A DNA stretch of 64,000 bases from Gordonia rubripertincta (GCF_038024875.1 NZ_CP136136.1:2294001-2358000), one strand, 5' to 3'. Positions 25,865-35,285 are shown, counted from the first letter of the stretch. Program-made: numbers and translations. The notes: a model not told the origin generated them from the letters alone.

Positions 25865-27016
25865 ATGCGCGTAGCGATCGTCGCCGAGAGTTTCCTCCCG
25901 CAGATGAACGGGGTCGTCAACTCCGTCCTGCGGGTCGTCGATCATCTGGAGTCCACCGGCCACGAGGTGGTCGTCATCGCCCCGGACACGCCGCGGGGAT
26001 GTGCATCGGCGCCACGGACGGTCGGCCGGCGTACGCCGGTGCATCTCGTGCCGGCCGTGCGGGTTCCGCGGGTGACGTCGCTGCCGGTCGGGGTGCCGCT
26101 GCCGCTGCTGTACCGGGTACTGCGCGACTTCGCGCCCGACGTCGTGCACCTGGCCTCCCCGTTCGTGGTGGGAGCTGCGGGTGCCGCGGCGGCACGGGCG
26201 CTGGGTGTGCCGACGGTCGCGGTCTTCCAGACCGACGTCGCCGGGTTCGCCTCGGCCTACCGGCTGGGCGCGGTCGAGAAGGCGGCCTGGCGCTACACCC
26301 GGAAACTGCACGAGATGTGCGATCTGACCCTGGTCCCGTCGACCGAGACGATGAACGCTCTCGCCGCGCGCGGGGTACCGCGGTTGCGGAGGTGGGGCCG
26401 GGGCGTCGACCTCGACCTGTTCTCGCCCGATCGGCGTAGCGGTGCGCTGCGCGCCGAGTGGTCACGCGGCCAGGAGGACGCGCTGGTGTGCGGGTTCGTG
26501 GGTCGGCTGGCGCCGGAGAAGCACGTCGAGCGGCTGGCGGGACTGTCGGGAGATCCTCGGGTGCGGCTGGTGGTCGTCGGCGACGGTCCCGAACGTGCCC
26601 GACTCGAACGGCTGCTGCCGGACGCGGTGTTCACCGGTGAACTCCGCGGCGAGGCGCTGGCCCGCGCTTACGCATCCTTCGACGTCTTCGCGCATGCCGG
26701 CGAACACGAGACGTTCTGTCAGACGATCCAGGAGGCGATGGCCAGCGGCCTGCCGGTCATCGCACCCGACGCCGGTGGGCCACGCGATCTGGTGACGACG
26801 TTCCGCACCGGCTATCTGCTCGAGGTCGCGCGGTACGAGAAGATGCTTCCCGCGGTCGTCGACTCGCTGCACGACGACGCGGTGCGTGCCGCATTCGGGC
26901 GGGCGGCCGTCCAGGCGGTGCGAACACGGACGTGGCCGGCGGTGTGTGCCGAACTCGTCGACCACTACCGGTCGGTGACGGGTGCCGGGGTCGCGGCTCT
27001 CGACCGGCCGGCCTGA
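25865..27016 (+). CDS. mgtA: GDP-mannose-dependent glycosyltransferase (GT4), MgtA type
   Basis: 383-residue GT-B enzyme. N-terminal [21 protein letters not shown] is the GT4 acceptor-side loop; C-terminal [26 protein letters not shown] and the EX7E-like [21 protein letters not shown] form the sugar-nucleotide site. The MenD-DUF3592-GT4-MenG order matches Rv0555-Rv0558, where Rv0557 (MgtA, earlier called PimB) transfers mannose to a glucuronosyl diacylglycerol used for lipomannan-like glycolipids, as shown in Corynebacterium. The ATG at 25865 is the natural start; a frame extension to 25766 looks non-coding. Confidence 0.9.
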   Translation: MRVAIVAESFLPQMNGVVNSVLRVVDHLESTGHEVVVIAPDTPRGCASAPRTVGRRTPVHLVPAVRVPRVTSLPVGVPLPLLYRVLRDFAPDVVHLASPFVVGAAGAAAARALGVPTVAVFQTDVAGFASAYRLGAVEKAAWRYTRKLHEMCDLTLVPSTETMNALAARGVPRLRRWGRGVDLDLFSPDRRSGALRAEWSRGQEDALVCGFVGRLAPEKHVERLAGLSGDPRVRLVVVGDGPERARLERLLPDAVFTGELRGEALARAYASFDVFAHAGEHETFCQTIQEAMASGLPVIAPDAGGPRDLVTTFRTGYLLEVARYEKMLPAVVDSLHDDAVRAAFGRAAVQAVRTRTWPAVCAELVDHYRSVTGAGVAALDRPA

Positions 27017-27083
27017 GCGCGACCAGAGTCGCCGGGCCCACCTCGCGGTCATCACACCGTCGGTGCGCGGTAGCGTGACTGCC

Positions 27084-27791
27084 ATGGCATCCACGGGCGC
27101 GAACCCACCTCAGCGAGCAAGTCTGGAGAAGGACCCGGCCGAGGTCGCGGCCATGTTCGACGGCGTCGCCCGCCGTTACGACATCACCAACACCGTGCTG
27201 TCCTTCGGACAGGATCGCGGGTGGCGCAAGAAGACCCGCAAGGCGCTCGATCTGCGCCCGGGCGACATCGTCCTCGACCTCGCCGCGGGAACCGCGGTGT
27301 CGACCGTCGAACTCGCCTCGTCGGGTGCGCACTGTGTCGCAGCCGACTTCTCACTCGGCATGCTGAAGGCCGGCGCCCACCGCAACGTACCCAAGGTCGC
27401 GGCCGACGCGTTGTCGCTCCCGTTCGCCGACAACTCCTTCGACGCAGCCACCATCTCCTTCGGCCTCCGCAACGTGAACGACGTCCCCAAGGCCCTCGCC
27501 GAGCTGCGTCGGGTTCTGAAACCCGGTGGGCGACTGGTGATCTGCGAATTCTCGACGCCGACCCTCAAGCCGTTCCGCACCGTGTACATGGAGTACCTGA
27601 TGAAGGCGCTGCCCGCGGTCGCGACCAAGGTGTCCAGCAGCCCGGCCGCGTATGTCTATCTCGCGGAATCGATCCGGGCCTGGCCCGACCAGTTCGCCCT
27701 CGGCGACCTCATCCGCGAAGCGGGCTTCGACCAGGTGCGCTGGCAGAACATGACCGGCGGAATCGCCGCGATCCACTCCGCGCGAGCCTGA
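27084..27791 (+). CDS. menG: Demethylmenaquinone methyltransferase
   Basis: 235-residue SAM methyltransferase of the UbiE/MenG family, which performs the last core step in menaquinone synthesis. [19 protein letters not shown] and [11 protein letters not shown] near the N-terminus, [15 protein letters not shown] (SAM loop), [14 protein letters not shown] and the terminal [14 protein letters not shown] are all family signatures. TAGCGT lies seven bases before the ATG at 27084, so the message is probably leaderless. Follows mgtA as in mycobacteria (Rv0558). Confidence 0.96.
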   Translation: MASTGANPPQRASLEKDPAEVAAMFDGVARRYDITNTVLSFGQDRGWRKKTRKALDLRPGDIVLDLAAGTAVSTVELASSGAHCVAADFSLGMLKAGAHRNVPKVAADALSLPFADNSFDAATISFGLRNVNDVPKALAELRRVLKPGGRLVICEFSTPTLKPFRTVYMEYLMKALPAVATKVSSSPAAYVYLAESIRAWPDQFALGDLIREAGFDQVRWQNMTGGIAAIHSARA

Positions 27792-27821
27792 GGCTCGTCG
27801 CCCAGCGCTCCCTGAGGTGGA

Positions 27822-28829
27822 TCAGGAACCGGCGGCCTGCTGCGCATCCTCGGTGAGGAGTTCATGCGGAACCGGGCAGCCTGCGGCGCCGGCCTTCTCG
27901 CCCTTCGGTGCCGGGCAGCCCGCGCCGAAGGTGCCGAGTTCCTCGAGGCGGTAACCGTTGGGGTAGCTGCGGACCTGCTTGGTCTGGCGGCCGAACAGCG
28001 GCTCGGTCCGCGGCGGGAAGAACAACCGGATCGCGAGGCCACGGGCCTTCAGGCCGCCGCGTACCAGGATGCGTTCGACGAGGGTCGGCTTCGGGTACTT
28101 GAATGCGGTGAGCAGTCGATCGTCCATGAGCGCGAACGACATCCGGCGCACCACTGCGCGGGGGAGCAGCTTGTAGGGCATGAAGGTGCCCAGCAGGTCC
28201 AGCGTCGAGTCCGCGACGGCCAGGGCGTCGGCGCTGAAGGCGAAGTTGGCCGTCTCGTAGTCCTCGTAGAACTGCTTGAAACCCTCGTACGTCTCCGGGA
28301 TGTCCTTGATGCCCATGAGCTGCCCGACGCGGCGGTAGTAGTTCGTGAGGCCGCGGACCTCGTGGTTGGTGAGCTTGCGCCACTCGTAGGCGTTGACCCA
28401 CTCGACCGGGCACACCACGAAGGTCGAGAGCACGTAGAGGAAGTCGCCGTTGGGGATGTCGTACATGCCGTGCATCTGGTTGATGCGTCGGATGCCGGCG
28501 CGGCCGAGGGGACTGTCGACGCCGTGTTCGATCGGGGCGTCGAGCAGGAGGACCGTGTCGTCGTAGCGCTTCTGCGTCGACTCGGTGAACTGGCTCGTCT
28601 TGTAGAGCAGGTCACCGATCGACGGTACGGCGTACGTGCGGAACAGTGCGAAGCTCAGCGCCTGGGTGATGCCCCAGGGGAACTCCTGGGTGGCCAGCGC
28701 CCGGGCGACGGCCGTGGGGTCGTTGTCGGCGTCCATGCGATCGATGTCGCCACGCAGGTGATAGCGCTGCGCCACCCGGTTCTGGACGGCGTGCTTGGCG
28801 CGGGTGGCGAGAGTGGATGCAGTGGACAT
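27822..28829 (-). CDS. MpaB/Lcp-family (DUF2236) oxygenase-like protein
   Basis: 335-residue protein of the DUF2236 superfamily, which includes latex-clearing protein Lcp and fungal MpaB, haem-b enzymes that oxygenate isoprenoids. Seen: RRINQMHGMYDIPNGDFLYVL near residue 116, with the conserved Arg and His that could bind haem, then ATFV-like TFVVCPVEWVNAYEWRKLTNHE. No signal peptide, unlike secreted Lcp, so it acts inside the cell or at the membrane. The C-terminal tail has two Cys-Pro pairs (GCPAP and GCPVP). GGAGATGG precedes the ATG. Because menG, menJ and a polyprenyl synthase surround it, a prenylated substrate is plausible but unproven. Confidence 0.75.
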   Translation of the reverse strand: MSTASTLATRAKHAVQNRVAQRYHLRGDIDRMDADNDPTAVARALATQEFPWGITQALSFALFRTYAVPSIGDLLYKTSQFTESTQKRYDDTVLLLDAPIEHGVDSPLGRAGIRRINQMHGMYDIPNGDFLYVLSTFVVCPVEWVNAYEWRKLTNHEVRGLTNYYRRVGQLMGIKDIPETYEGFKQFYEDYETANFAFSADALAVADSTLDLLGTFMPYKLLPRAVVRRMSFALMDDRLLTAFKYPKPTLVERILVRGGLKARGLAIRLFFPPRTEPLFGRQTKQVRSYPNGYRLEELGTFGAGCPAPKGEKAGAAGCPVPHELLTEDAQQAAGS

Positions 28830-28992
28830 GTTCCATCTCCAGGGGTCGGCGGTGGTCTCGATTCTTGCACGATGTGGTCGGCGCCACACTGTTGGAACAG
28901 TACCGCCTGAACGTCTCATTGGGTACCTGGGGTGGTGAGACGTCGCAGATTTTCCCGCGGGACCAATTCCTTCCCGCCTGCCGGATAGCGCA

Positions 28993-29044
28993 CGCGGGAA
29001 GGAAACGACACCGCGGGAGGTAAACGCACCCGCGGGAGTTCGGG
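28993..29044. repeat. Imperfect 18-bp tandem repeats before the MpaB-like gene
   Basis: Three imperfect units beginning CGCGGGAAGG, CGCGGGAGGT and CGCGGGAGTT, the first two followed by AAACG, in the 218-bp gap between the mpaB-like gene and menJ. An additional CCCGCGGGA lies at 28953. No function can be assigned; the gap should also hold the mpaB-like promoter. Confidence 0.4.
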
Positions 29045-29047
29045 CCC

Positions 29048-30331
29048 TCAGGCGAACGGCGGCCGCGGATCGAGACGGTGGGAGATGCGGCCGACGGTCC
29101 GCCAGGCGCGCGCCACGAGGTCGGCGTCCTCGTCGGTGATGAGGTTGCCCATGACGCGGACGACCAGAGACATCAGCTGCGGGGACCGGATGCCGGGGCG
29201 ACCGAGCGTGGGCACGGTCTGCGGCATCGTCAGGAGTCCGGCGAGGCGTCGGGCAGCCGAGAACGCGAGTCCGTAGTGGCCGACGAGGATGTCGCGCCAG
29301 CGGTCGGTGTAGTCGTCGGCGCCGAGAAGTTCGACGGCGAGCCGGGCGGTCTCCATCGCGTAGTCGATTCCCTCGCCGTTGAGCGGGTTGACGCATGCGG
29401 CGGCGTCGCCGATGAGTACCCAGTTGCGGCCGGCGACGCCGGTCACCGCGCCGCCCATCGGCAGCAGCGCCGATGCGATGCGGACCGGCGGTCCGCCGAG
29501 GGCCCATTCGTCGTTGACCATCGCCGCGTAGTGCTCGAGGATCGGGCGAAGTGCCATGTGCGCCGGTCGTTTCGCGGTCGCGAGCGCGCCCACGCCGACG
29601 TTCACCAGTCCGCCACCGGCGCCGCCGTCGGCACCGCCGAGCGGGAACACCCAGCCGTAACCGGGAAGGAGTTCGCCGTCGGGACCGCGCAACTCCAGAT
29701 GTGAACCCATCCAATGGGAGTCGGCGCGGGCCGACGGTGCATAGGCGCGCGCCGCGACCCCGTAGGCGGTGTCCCGATGCCATTCGCGCCCAAGGGCTTT
29801 GCCGAGTCCCGACCGCACACCGTCGGCGACGATCAGGTCACCCACCCGCACGGTGTGGGTGGTGCCGCCGGCGGAGAACGTCACCGCGCCGACCCGGTCG
29901 CCGTCCATGGTGACGTCGACCGCCTTGGCGCCCTGCACCATTCGGACGCCCTTGCCGACCGCGTGCGCGCGGATCGCGTCGTCGAACTCGGTCCGTGCGA
30001 CCGCACTGCCGTACGCGGGGAAGCGGCCCGACGGCCAGCGGACCTGCTGACGCGCGCCCCACCCGTTGAGGAGTAGCCCGTCGATGCGGGGCCGGTCGGC
30101 TACCAGAGAGCCGAGGCCGAGCGAGTCGAGTTCGGCGATGGCGCGCGGGGTGAGTCCGTCGCCGCACGTCTTGTCACGCGGGAACACCGCGGCGTCGACC
30201 AGGACGACGTCGCGACCGGCCGCCGCGGCATGTGCTGCCGCCGCCGATCCGCCCGGTCCCGCGCCGACCACCAACACGTCGGCGTGATCGGGGTAGGAGA
30301 CATCCCGGGGCGTCGAATTCTCAGGGCTCAC
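29048..30331 (-). CDS. menJ: Menaquinone isoprenyl reductase (geranylgeranyl reductase family)
   Basis: 427-residue FAD enzyme. VLVVGAGPGGSAAAAHAA is the dinucleotide loop near residue 15, FPRDKTCGDGLTPRAI is the geranylgeranyl reductase signature, and VLIGDAAACVNPLNGEGIDYAMETARLA the second FAD motif. M. tuberculosis Rv0561c (MenJ) saturates one isoprene unit of menaquinone, and this gene sits in the same order before a polyprenyl synthase and htpX. The GTG at 30331 (VSPENSTP) is the best start; the frame up to 30556 overlaps the divergent promoter and grcC1. Confidence 0.93.
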   Translation of the reverse strand: MSPENSTPRDVSYPDHADVLVVGAGPGGSAAAAHAAAAGRDVVLVDAAVFPRDKTCGDGLTPRAIAELDSLGLGSLVADRPRIDGLLLNGWGARQQVRWPSGRFPAYGSAVARTEFDDAIRAHAVGKGVRMVQGAKAVDVTMDGDRVGAVTFSAGGTTHTVRVGDLIVADGVRSGLGKALGREWHRDTAYGVAARAYAPSARADSHWMGSHLELRGPDGELLPGYGWVFPLGGADGGAGGGLVNVGVGALATAKRPAHMALRPILEHYAAMVNDEWALGGPPVRIASALLPMGGAVTGVAGRNWVLIGDAAACVNPLNGEGIDYAMETARLAVELLGADDYTDRWRDILVGHYGLAFSAARRLAGLLTMPQTVPTLGRPGIRSPQLMSLVVRVMGNLITDEDADLVARAWRTVGRISHRLDPRPPFA

Positions 30332-30450
30332 CCGAACAGTATGTCCGTACCCCGGACCGGATAGGCTCGGCAGGCAGGTGGGGTCACGAGGACACTCGGG
30401 CCTCCGCCGACACACATTAGCCGGATCAGACGAGATGGGGCGGCGTAGCT

Positions 30451-31467
30451 GTGAAGTCCACATTCGCCGGGTTGGACCTGGTATCGGATGAGTTCGCCGA
30501 AACGGTGCGCTCCTCGTTGCAGAAGGTCGAGGACCTGCTGCTGGGTGAGCTCTCATCCGGGGACGAGGTCATGACCGAGGCGGCGACGCACCTGGCCAAG
30601 GCCGGCGGCAAGCGGTTCCGGCCGATGTTCGCGATCCTCGCCTCGCAGTTCGGGCCGCGTCCCGACTCCGAGGACGTGATCACCTCGGCCACCGTCGTGG
30701 AGATGATCCACCTCGCGACGCTGTACCACGACGACGTCATGGACGAGGCCTCCATGCGGCGGGGCGCCCCGAGCGCCAACGCCCGCTGGACGAACTCCAT
30801 CGCGATCCTCTCCGGCGACTTCCTGTTCGCCCGTGCCTCGCGCCTGGTGTCGACGCTGGGGCCCGAGGCGGTGCGCATCATCGCCGAGACCTTCGCCGAA
30901 CTCGTCACCGGCCAGATGCGGGAGACCGTCGGGGTGAAGCCCGGTGCGGACCCCATCGACCACTACCTGCAGGTGGTGTGGGAGAAGACCGGCTCGCTGA
31001 TCGCGGCCGCCGCACGCTTCGGCGCGATGGCCTCCGGCGCGACCACCGACGACATCGAAAGACTCTCCAAGATCGGCGACATCGTCGGCGTCGCCTTCCA
31101 GGTGTCCGACGACATCATCGACATCAGTTCGGTCTCGGTCGACTCGGGCAAGACGCCGGGCACCGACCTGCGCGAGGGCGTCCACACCCTGCCTGTCCTC
31201 TACGCACTCACCGGCGACGACGCCACGTCGGCGCGGCTGCGCGAACTCCTCGTCGGATCCGACGGCGGTTCACGCCCGCTCACCGATGACGCCGAGGTCG
31301 CCGAGGCTCTCCAATTGCTCGAATCGTCGGCCGGCATGGCCGCGGCACGCGCGAAGCTGCAGAGCTTCGCCGACGAGGCCCACGCGATGCTCGCCGAGCT
31401 GCCGGAGACCCCGGCGCACAAGGCGCTCTCGTCGTTGGTGGACTACACCATCGACCGCGTCGGGTAG
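30451..31467 (+). CDS. grcC1: Polyprenyl diphosphate synthase
   Basis: 338-residue trans-prenyltransferase. First aspartate-rich motif DDVMD in LYHDDVMDEASMRRG, second DDIID in FQVSDDIIDISS, plus GGKRFRPM near residue 50, all in the expected places. It makes the long all-trans chain used for menaquinone. The GTG start at 30451 is preceded by GATGGGGCGG. It is divergent from menJ and ends four bases before convergent htpX, matching Rv0562. Confidence 0.93.
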   Translation: MKSTFAGLDLVSDEFAETVRSSLQKVEDLLLGELSSGDEVMTEAATHLAKAGGKRFRPMFAILASQFGPRPDSEDVITSATVVEMIHLATLYHDDVMDEASMRRGAPSANARWTNSIAILSGDFLFARASRLVSTLGPEAVRIIAETFAELVTGQMRETVGVKPGADPIDHYLQVVWEKTGSLIAAAARFGAMASGATTDDIERLSKIGDIVGVAFQVSDDIIDISSVSVDSGKTPGTDLREGVHTLPVLYALTGDDATSARLRELLVGSDGGSRPLTDDAEVAEALQLLESSAGMAAARAKLQSFADEAHAMLAELPETPAHKALSSLVDYTIDRVG

Positions 31468-31471
31468 ACGT

Positions 31472-32329
31472 TCACCGCCCGTTGCGGGCCATCTCCTGGA
31501 GACGCCGGATGCGTTCGGCGGTCGGGGGGTGGGTGGAGAACATCTTCGCCATGCGGTCGCCGGCCCGGAACGGGCTCTCGATCATCATGTGCGACTGCGC
31601 GGCGATGTCGGGCTGCGGCGGCAGCGGTGCGGCCTGCACCCCGCCGGAGATCTTCGCCAGCGCCGATGCGAGCGCGAGCGGGTCGCCGGTCAGCTCGGCG
31701 CCCGACTCGTCGGCCTGGAACTCGCGCGACCGCGAGACGGCCATCTTCACGAGCGTGGCCGAGATGGGTCCCAGGAACGCCACCAGGATCATCGCGAGCG
31801 GATTGGGGCCGTTGTCGCGCCCGCCGAACGCACCCATGAACATCGCGAAGTTGGCCAGGCCGCTGATGACCGCGGCCATGGCGCCGGCGATCGAGCTGAT
31901 CAGGATGTCGCGGTTGTAGACATGCGACAGCTCGTGCCCGAGCACCGCACGCAGCTCGCGCTCGTCGAGCAGCTGCAGGATCCCCGTCGTGCAGCACACG
32001 GCGGCGTTCTTCGGGTTGCGGCCCGTCGCGAAGGCGTTCGGGGACTCGGTTGGAGAGATGTAGAGCGCAGGCATCGGCTGGTGGGCGGCGGTGGCCAGTT
32101 CACGCACGATCCGGTAGATGACGGGCGCCTGCAGCTCGGTGACGGGCTGGGCGTGCATCGCCTTCAGCGACATCTTCGCGCTGTTGAAGTACACGTAGGC
32201 GTTCATGCCCACGGCGACGATCACCGAGCCCCACAGGATCAGGGGGCTCCGGAACAACGCGCCGATCCCGACGATGATCGCCGACATCACACCCAGCAGG
32301 GCCGCGGTCTTCAATCCGTTGAGATGCAT
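31472..32329 (-). CDS. htpX: Zinc metalloprotease HtpX
   Basis: 285-residue membrane peptidase (M48B). Hydrophobic segments lie at residues 8-25 and 30-50, the zinc site HELSH is within [14 protein letters not shown] near residue 132, and two further membrane stretches follow it. [11 protein letters not shown] supplies the third zinc ligand (Glu). It degrades damaged membrane proteins under stress. GAGGA lies before the ATG. Same neighbourhood as Rv0563. Confidence 0.96.
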   Translation of the reverse strand: MHLNGLKTAALLGVMSAIIVGIGALFRSPLILWGSVIVAVGMNAYVYFNSAKMSLKAMHAQPVTELQAPVIYRIVRELATAAHQPMPALYISPTESPNAFATGRNPKNAAVCCTTGILQLLDERELRAVLGHELSHVYNRDILISSIAGAMAAVISGLANFAMFMGAFGGRDNGPNPLAMILVAFLGPISATLVKMAVSRSREFQADESGAELTGDPLALASALAKISGGVQAAPLPPQPDIAAQSHMMIESPFRAGDRMAKMFSTHPPTAERIRRLQEMARNGR

Positions 32330-32484
32330 CGGGGGTCCTCGTCTGTCGTGCGCCGAATCCGGGAAATGAAAGGCGCCTCAGTCAGTCAAACGACGCAGTG
32401 TCCGTTTGGGTTTCCGACGGGCCCCGGTGCGATCTTGCACACAGTTCCGGCCGCCGGGCGTTCGTGGGGGCGGGGTGGATAACG

Positions 32485-32520
32485 ACATCCCCGCCCGGCA
32501 CGGATGGCGGGCGGGGATGT
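32485..32520 (-). terminator. Terminator hairpin after yajQ
   Basis: Perfect 13-bp stem (32485-32497 with 32508-32520; arm ACATCCCCGCCCG) and a 10-base loop, 11 bp beyond the yajQ stop. No U tract. Confidence 0.7.
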
Positions 32521-32530
32521 GGCCTGGTGA

Positions 32531-33022
32531 TCAGCGGTAGTTGACGAACTGCAGGGCGATACCGAAGTCCTCGCCCTTGAGCAGGGAGATCACGGCCTGG
32601 AGGTCGTCGCGCTTCTTGCTCGAGACACGGAGCTCGTCACCCTGAATCTGAGCCTTGACGCCCTTCGGGCCCTCGTCGCGGATCTTCTTGGAGATCTTCT
32701 TCGCGTGTTCGGAGTCGATGCCCTGGACCAGCTTGCCGCTGATCTTGAAGGTCTTGCCCGACCCCACGACCTCGCCGGCGTCGAACGCCTTCAGGGAGAT
32801 GTCCCGGCGGATCAGCTTCTCCTTGAACACCTCGAGACCGGCCTGTGCACGCTCCTCGGCGTCGGAGGTGATCACGATCGTCTCCTCGCCGGACCACTCG
32901 ATACCGGTGTTAGTGCCGCGGAAGTCGTAGCGCTGCGACAGCTCCTTGGCAGCCTGGTTGAGGGCGTTGTCGACCTCTTGACGGTCGACCTTGCTCACCA
33001 CGTCGAACGATGAATCAGCCAT
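32531..33022 (-). CDS. yajQ: YajQ family nucleotide-binding protein
   Basis: 163-residue protein starting [23 protein letters not shown], with two ferredoxin-like halves; [13 protein letters not shown] and the C-terminal [14 protein letters not shown] are strongly conserved family motifs. Some YajQ proteins bind cyclic di-GMP and modulate transcription; others were reported to bind nucleic acids. The window also has a c-di-GMP cyclase and phosphodiesterase, though 15 kb away. TAACCT lies seven bases before the ATG, suggesting leaderless transcription. Confidence 0.95.
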   Translation of the reverse strand: MADSSFDVVSKVDRQEVDNALNQAAKELSQRYDFRGTNTGIEWSGEETIVITSDAEERAQAGLEVFKEKLIRRDISLKAFDAGEVVGSGKTFKISGKLVQGIDSEHAKKISKKIRDEGPKGVKAQIQGDELRVSSKKRDDLQAVISLLKGEDFGIALQFVNYR

Positions 33023-33171
33023 GTCCGACAGGTTATGTCATCGCCTCGGGCGGACCGGGTGTGTGGCCGGGGTTTCGACGTGGCCCGACCGAGAGATGGG
33101 ACGTGGCTCGGTCGGCGGCGGTGCGTCAGGCCGGCCGGGAGGTGCCGACAGCGGGGCGCTGACCAGCCGGT

Positions 33172-33202
33172 TTGCGTGTGGACGTATGGTTCGTTGTATT
33201 CT
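33172..33202 (+). promoter_or_regulatory. Possible promoter of tRNA-Tyr
   Basis: TTGCGT (33172-33177) and TATTCT (33197-33202) with a 19-bp spacer, about 48 bp before the mature tRNA. The -10 box is good, the spacing slightly long. Confidence 0.35.
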
Positions 33203-33249
33203 TCACCGCGTTGTTCGAACGACCGTCACGGCGGCCGTGGGAGCAGCAC

Positions 33250-33330
33250 GGCAGGTTGCCCGAGCGGCCAAAGGGAGCGGATTGTAAATCCGTCGCGCAA
33301 GCTACATAGGTTCGAATCCTATACCTGCCA
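33250..33330 (+). tRNA. tRNA-Tyr (GTA)
   Basis: 81-nt class II tRNA. Seven-pair acceptor stem GGCAGGT/ACCTGCC, T arm ATAGG-TTCGAAT-CCTAT, anticodon loop TTGTAAA with anticodon GTA, long variable arm, discriminator A. CCA is not encoded. Confidence 0.95.
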
Positions 33331-33385
33331 CGAACGTGGTGAGCGTTCATGAAAACTGCCTGACAGACGGTCTCTGACCTGCGAT

Positions 33386-33415
33386 TTGTCTAGCACGGAC
33401 ATGAGTGTGTAACCT
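33386..33415 (+). promoter_or_regulatory. Probable promoter of the tRNA-Thr/tRNA-Met/rpmG unit
   Basis: TTGTCT (33386-33391), 18-bp spacer, TAACCT (33410-33415), about 35 bp before tRNA-Thr. Good placement and boxes, so the two tRNAs and rpmG are probably co-transcribed. Confidence 0.5.
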
Positions 33416-33449
33416 CGTTAAGGCTCTCGAGCAGAAATGCCCGGGGCAC

Positions 33450-33522
33450 GCCCCCTTAGCTCAGTCGGCAGAGCGTTTCCATGGTAAGGAAAAGGTCGAC
33501 GGTTCGATTCCGTCAGGGGGCT
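33450..33522 (+). tRNA. tRNA-Thr (GGT)
   Basis: 73 nt; acceptor GCCCCCT/AGGGGGC, anticodon loop ATGGTAA giving GGT, T arm GACGG-TTCGATT-CCGTC, discriminator T. CCA not encoded. Confidence 0.95.
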
Positions 33523-33543
33523 CGCTGGACGACAAGTCCGCGG

Positions 33544-33617
33544 GGCGGTGTAGCTCAGCTGGTTAGAGCGCACGACTCATAATCGTGAGGTCGAGGGATC
33601 GAGTCCCTCCACCGCTA
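33544..33617 (+). tRNA. tRNA-Met (CAT)
   Basis: 74 nt; acceptor GGCGGTG/CACCGCT with a G-U first pair, anticodon loop CTCATAA giving CAT, T arm GAGGG-ATCGAGT-CCCTC. The paired first position argues for elongator rather than initiator tRNA; a lysidine-modified tRNA-Ile cannot be formally excluded. Position next to tRNA-Thr and rpmG matches mycobacteria. Confidence 0.93.
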
Positions 33618-33710
33618 CACATCGGGTCCGACCGGAACCGAGCGCAAGGGTCGCAAGCCCTGAGGGAACTGCCGAACCCGACCACGTACCACTCGAAAGA
33701 AGGCAATCAA

Positions 33711-33878
33711 GTGGCCTCCTCAACAGATGTTCGCCCCAAGATCACCTTGGCATGCGAGGTGTGCAAGCACCGTAACTACATCACCAAGAAGAACCGCCGC
33801 AACGATCCCGATCGCCTCGAGATCAAGAAGTTCTGCCCGAACTGCGGCAAGCACCAGGCGCACAAGGAATCGCGCTAA
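33711..33878 (+). CDS. rpmG: 50S ribosomal protein L33
   Basis: 55-residue zinc-ribbon form of L33: [18 protein letters not shown] with Cys-x2-Cys pairs CEVC and CPNC (zinc-containing C+ type). The start is the GTG at 33711, preceded by GAAAGAAGG. It precedes the mycolate dehydratase genes as in mycobacteria (rpmG2-hadA). A long frame upstream to 33585 runs through tRNA-Met and is not coding. Confidence 0.95.
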   Translation: MASSTDVRPKITLACEVCKHRNYITKKNRRNDPDRLEIKKFCPNCGKHQAHKESR

Positions 33879-33923
33879 GCGACGTCAGTCGGCGATTCCG
33901 GTATAAGAACCAGCACACGGGCT

Positions 33924-33939
33924 GCCTCTGCGAAGAGGC
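33924..33939 (+). terminator. Weak terminator-like hairpin after rpmG
   Basis: GCCTCT-GCGA-AGAGGC hairpin followed by GGCTCGTTTTGCTTG, 46 bp after the rpmG stop. The stem is short but the T-rich tail supports termination or attenuation ahead of hadAB. Confidence 0.5.
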
Positions 33940-34115
33940 GGCTCGTTTTGCTTGTTACCGGGCCAGGTGGTCGCCCGTCGCAGGTGCCTCGCACAACTCA
34001 ATAAACTCAATCGAGACAACACGCGCAGCGCGGCGCGGGTGGGTCGTCGACTTTCGGCCCACGTAGTCCGGTCCGGGCCCCTCCCGACCGGTCATGCGAA
34101 GGGAGTAGTGGTCAG

Positions 34116-35213
34116 ATGTCAGACGCGGGTGGAACAGACCTCCAGGAGCGGATCGCCGAGTCGAAGAACGGCGGCGCCAAGCTCACCCCCGAGGAGATCG
34201 CCGCGCACACGCAGTCGCTTGTCGGCTTCCACTACACCGTCGACGACTACTACGAGATCGGTCGCGAAGAGGTCCGCAAGCACGCGATGGCCGTACAGGA
34301 CGCGCACCCCACCCACTGGAGTGAGAAGGGCGCACGCGAGTACGGCCACGAGACCCTGATCGCCGCACCCACCTACGTCTCCGTACTCGGCATCATCGCC
34401 CAGCGCAAGCTGTTCGAGGACGTGATCACCGGCTACGACATGTGGCAGATCATGCAGACCGACCAGCGCCTCGTCTACCACCAGCCGATGAAGGTCGGGG
34501 ACCGCCTGATCTGCGACGTCTCGCTCGAGTCGTTCCGCCACGTCAGCAGCCCCGAGATGATCGACCTGATGGTCACCAAGAACGTCATCTGGAACCAGCA
34601 CGACGAGCCGGTCATGACCACCTGGACCTCGCTGGCCGCACGCCCCGGCATGGATGTCGACCCCGAGCTCGAGGCCTCCCTCGATCACGTGATGATCAAG
34701 ATCGATGCCATCGGCGATCCCGGGCACACCGTCGACGCCAAGGCCGGTCGCTACGATCTGCCCGACCCGACCCAGAGCCCCGGTGCGTACGCTGCGGTGA
34801 ACTTCGACACCCTCTCCGTCGGGCAGGAACTGACGCCGAAGCGGTACTTCCTCACGCGCGGCAACCTGTCGAACTACGCCGGCGTCGCCGGCGACCCGAA
34901 CCCGATCCACTTCTCCGACCACGTGATCAACGCGGCCGGGATGGACGACGTGGTCGCCCACGGCATGCAGACGATGGGCCTCGGCGCCAGCTTCGTGTCG
35001 GAGTTCATCGGCGACCCGGCCGCTTTCTGCGAGTACAGCGTCCGGTTCACCAGCCCGGTCTACGTCCCGGCCGACGACAGCGCTGCCGTCGACTTCACCG
35101 GCAAGGTCAAGTCGCTCGACCCGGAGACCCGGCGCGGCACCATCGCGATCACGGCGAAGCAGGGCGACCGCCGGATCTTCGGCCGCGCCACCGTGGTCGT
35201 CCAGTTCAACTGA
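34116..35213 (+). CDS. hadAB: Fused (3R)-hydroxyacyl-ACP dehydratase subunits HadA and HadB
   Basis: 365-residue protein combining two hotdog units that are separate proteins in M. tuberculosis. Residues 1-175 resemble HadA (VGFHYTVDDYYEIGREEVRKHA; ETLIAAPTYVSVLG); residues 215-365 are HadB-like with the catalytic hydratase motif YAGVAGDPNPIHFSD (Asp and His) and MDDVVAHGMQTMG. The complex dehydrates 3-hydroxyacyl-ACP in the FAS-II cycle that builds meromycolate chains. The ATG at 34116 has GGGAG about 12 bases upstream. HadC, which follows hadB in M. tuberculosis, is absent here; a terminator and a decayed island follow. Confidence 0.93.
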   Translation: MSDAGGTDLQERIAESKNGGAKLTPEEIAAHTQSLVGFHYTVDDYYEIGREEVRKHAMAVQDAHPTHWSEKGAREYGHETLIAAPTYVSVLGIIAQRKLFEDVITGYDMWQIMQTDQRLVYHQPMKVGDRLICDVSLESFRHVSSPEMIDLMVTKNVIWNQHDEPVMTTWTSLAARPGMDVDPELEASLDHVMIKIDAIGDPGHTVDAKAGRYDLPDPTQSPGAYAAVNFDTLSVGQELTPKRYFLTRGNLSNYAGVAGDPNPIHFSDHVINAAGMDDVVAHGMQTMGLGASFVSEFIGDPAAFCEYSVRFTSPVYVPADDSAAVDFTGKVKSLDPETRRGTIAITAKQGDRRIFGRATVVVQFN

Positions 35214-35234
35214 CGATGTAAACGCGAACAGACA

Positions 35235-35271
35235 ACGACGGCGGCGACCAGTGCGGTCGTCGCCGTCGTCG
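35235..35271. terminator. Bidirectional terminator hairpin after hadAB
   Basis: Stem of about 15 bp with one mismatch: ACGACGGCGGCGACC pairs with GGTCGTCGCCGTCGTCGT. It lies between hadAB and the convergent oxalate decarboxylase gene. Confidence 0.6.
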
Positions 35272-35285
35272 TTCCACCGGTTCCC

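Noticed and set aside
28830..29783. Long N-terminal extension of the MpaB-like frame
   Set aside because: It runs antisense through menJ and a repeat-rich gap; a good ribosome binding site marks the start at 28829.
33035..33352. Open frames through the tRNA-Tyr region
   Set aside because: They cross the tRNA and have no protein features.
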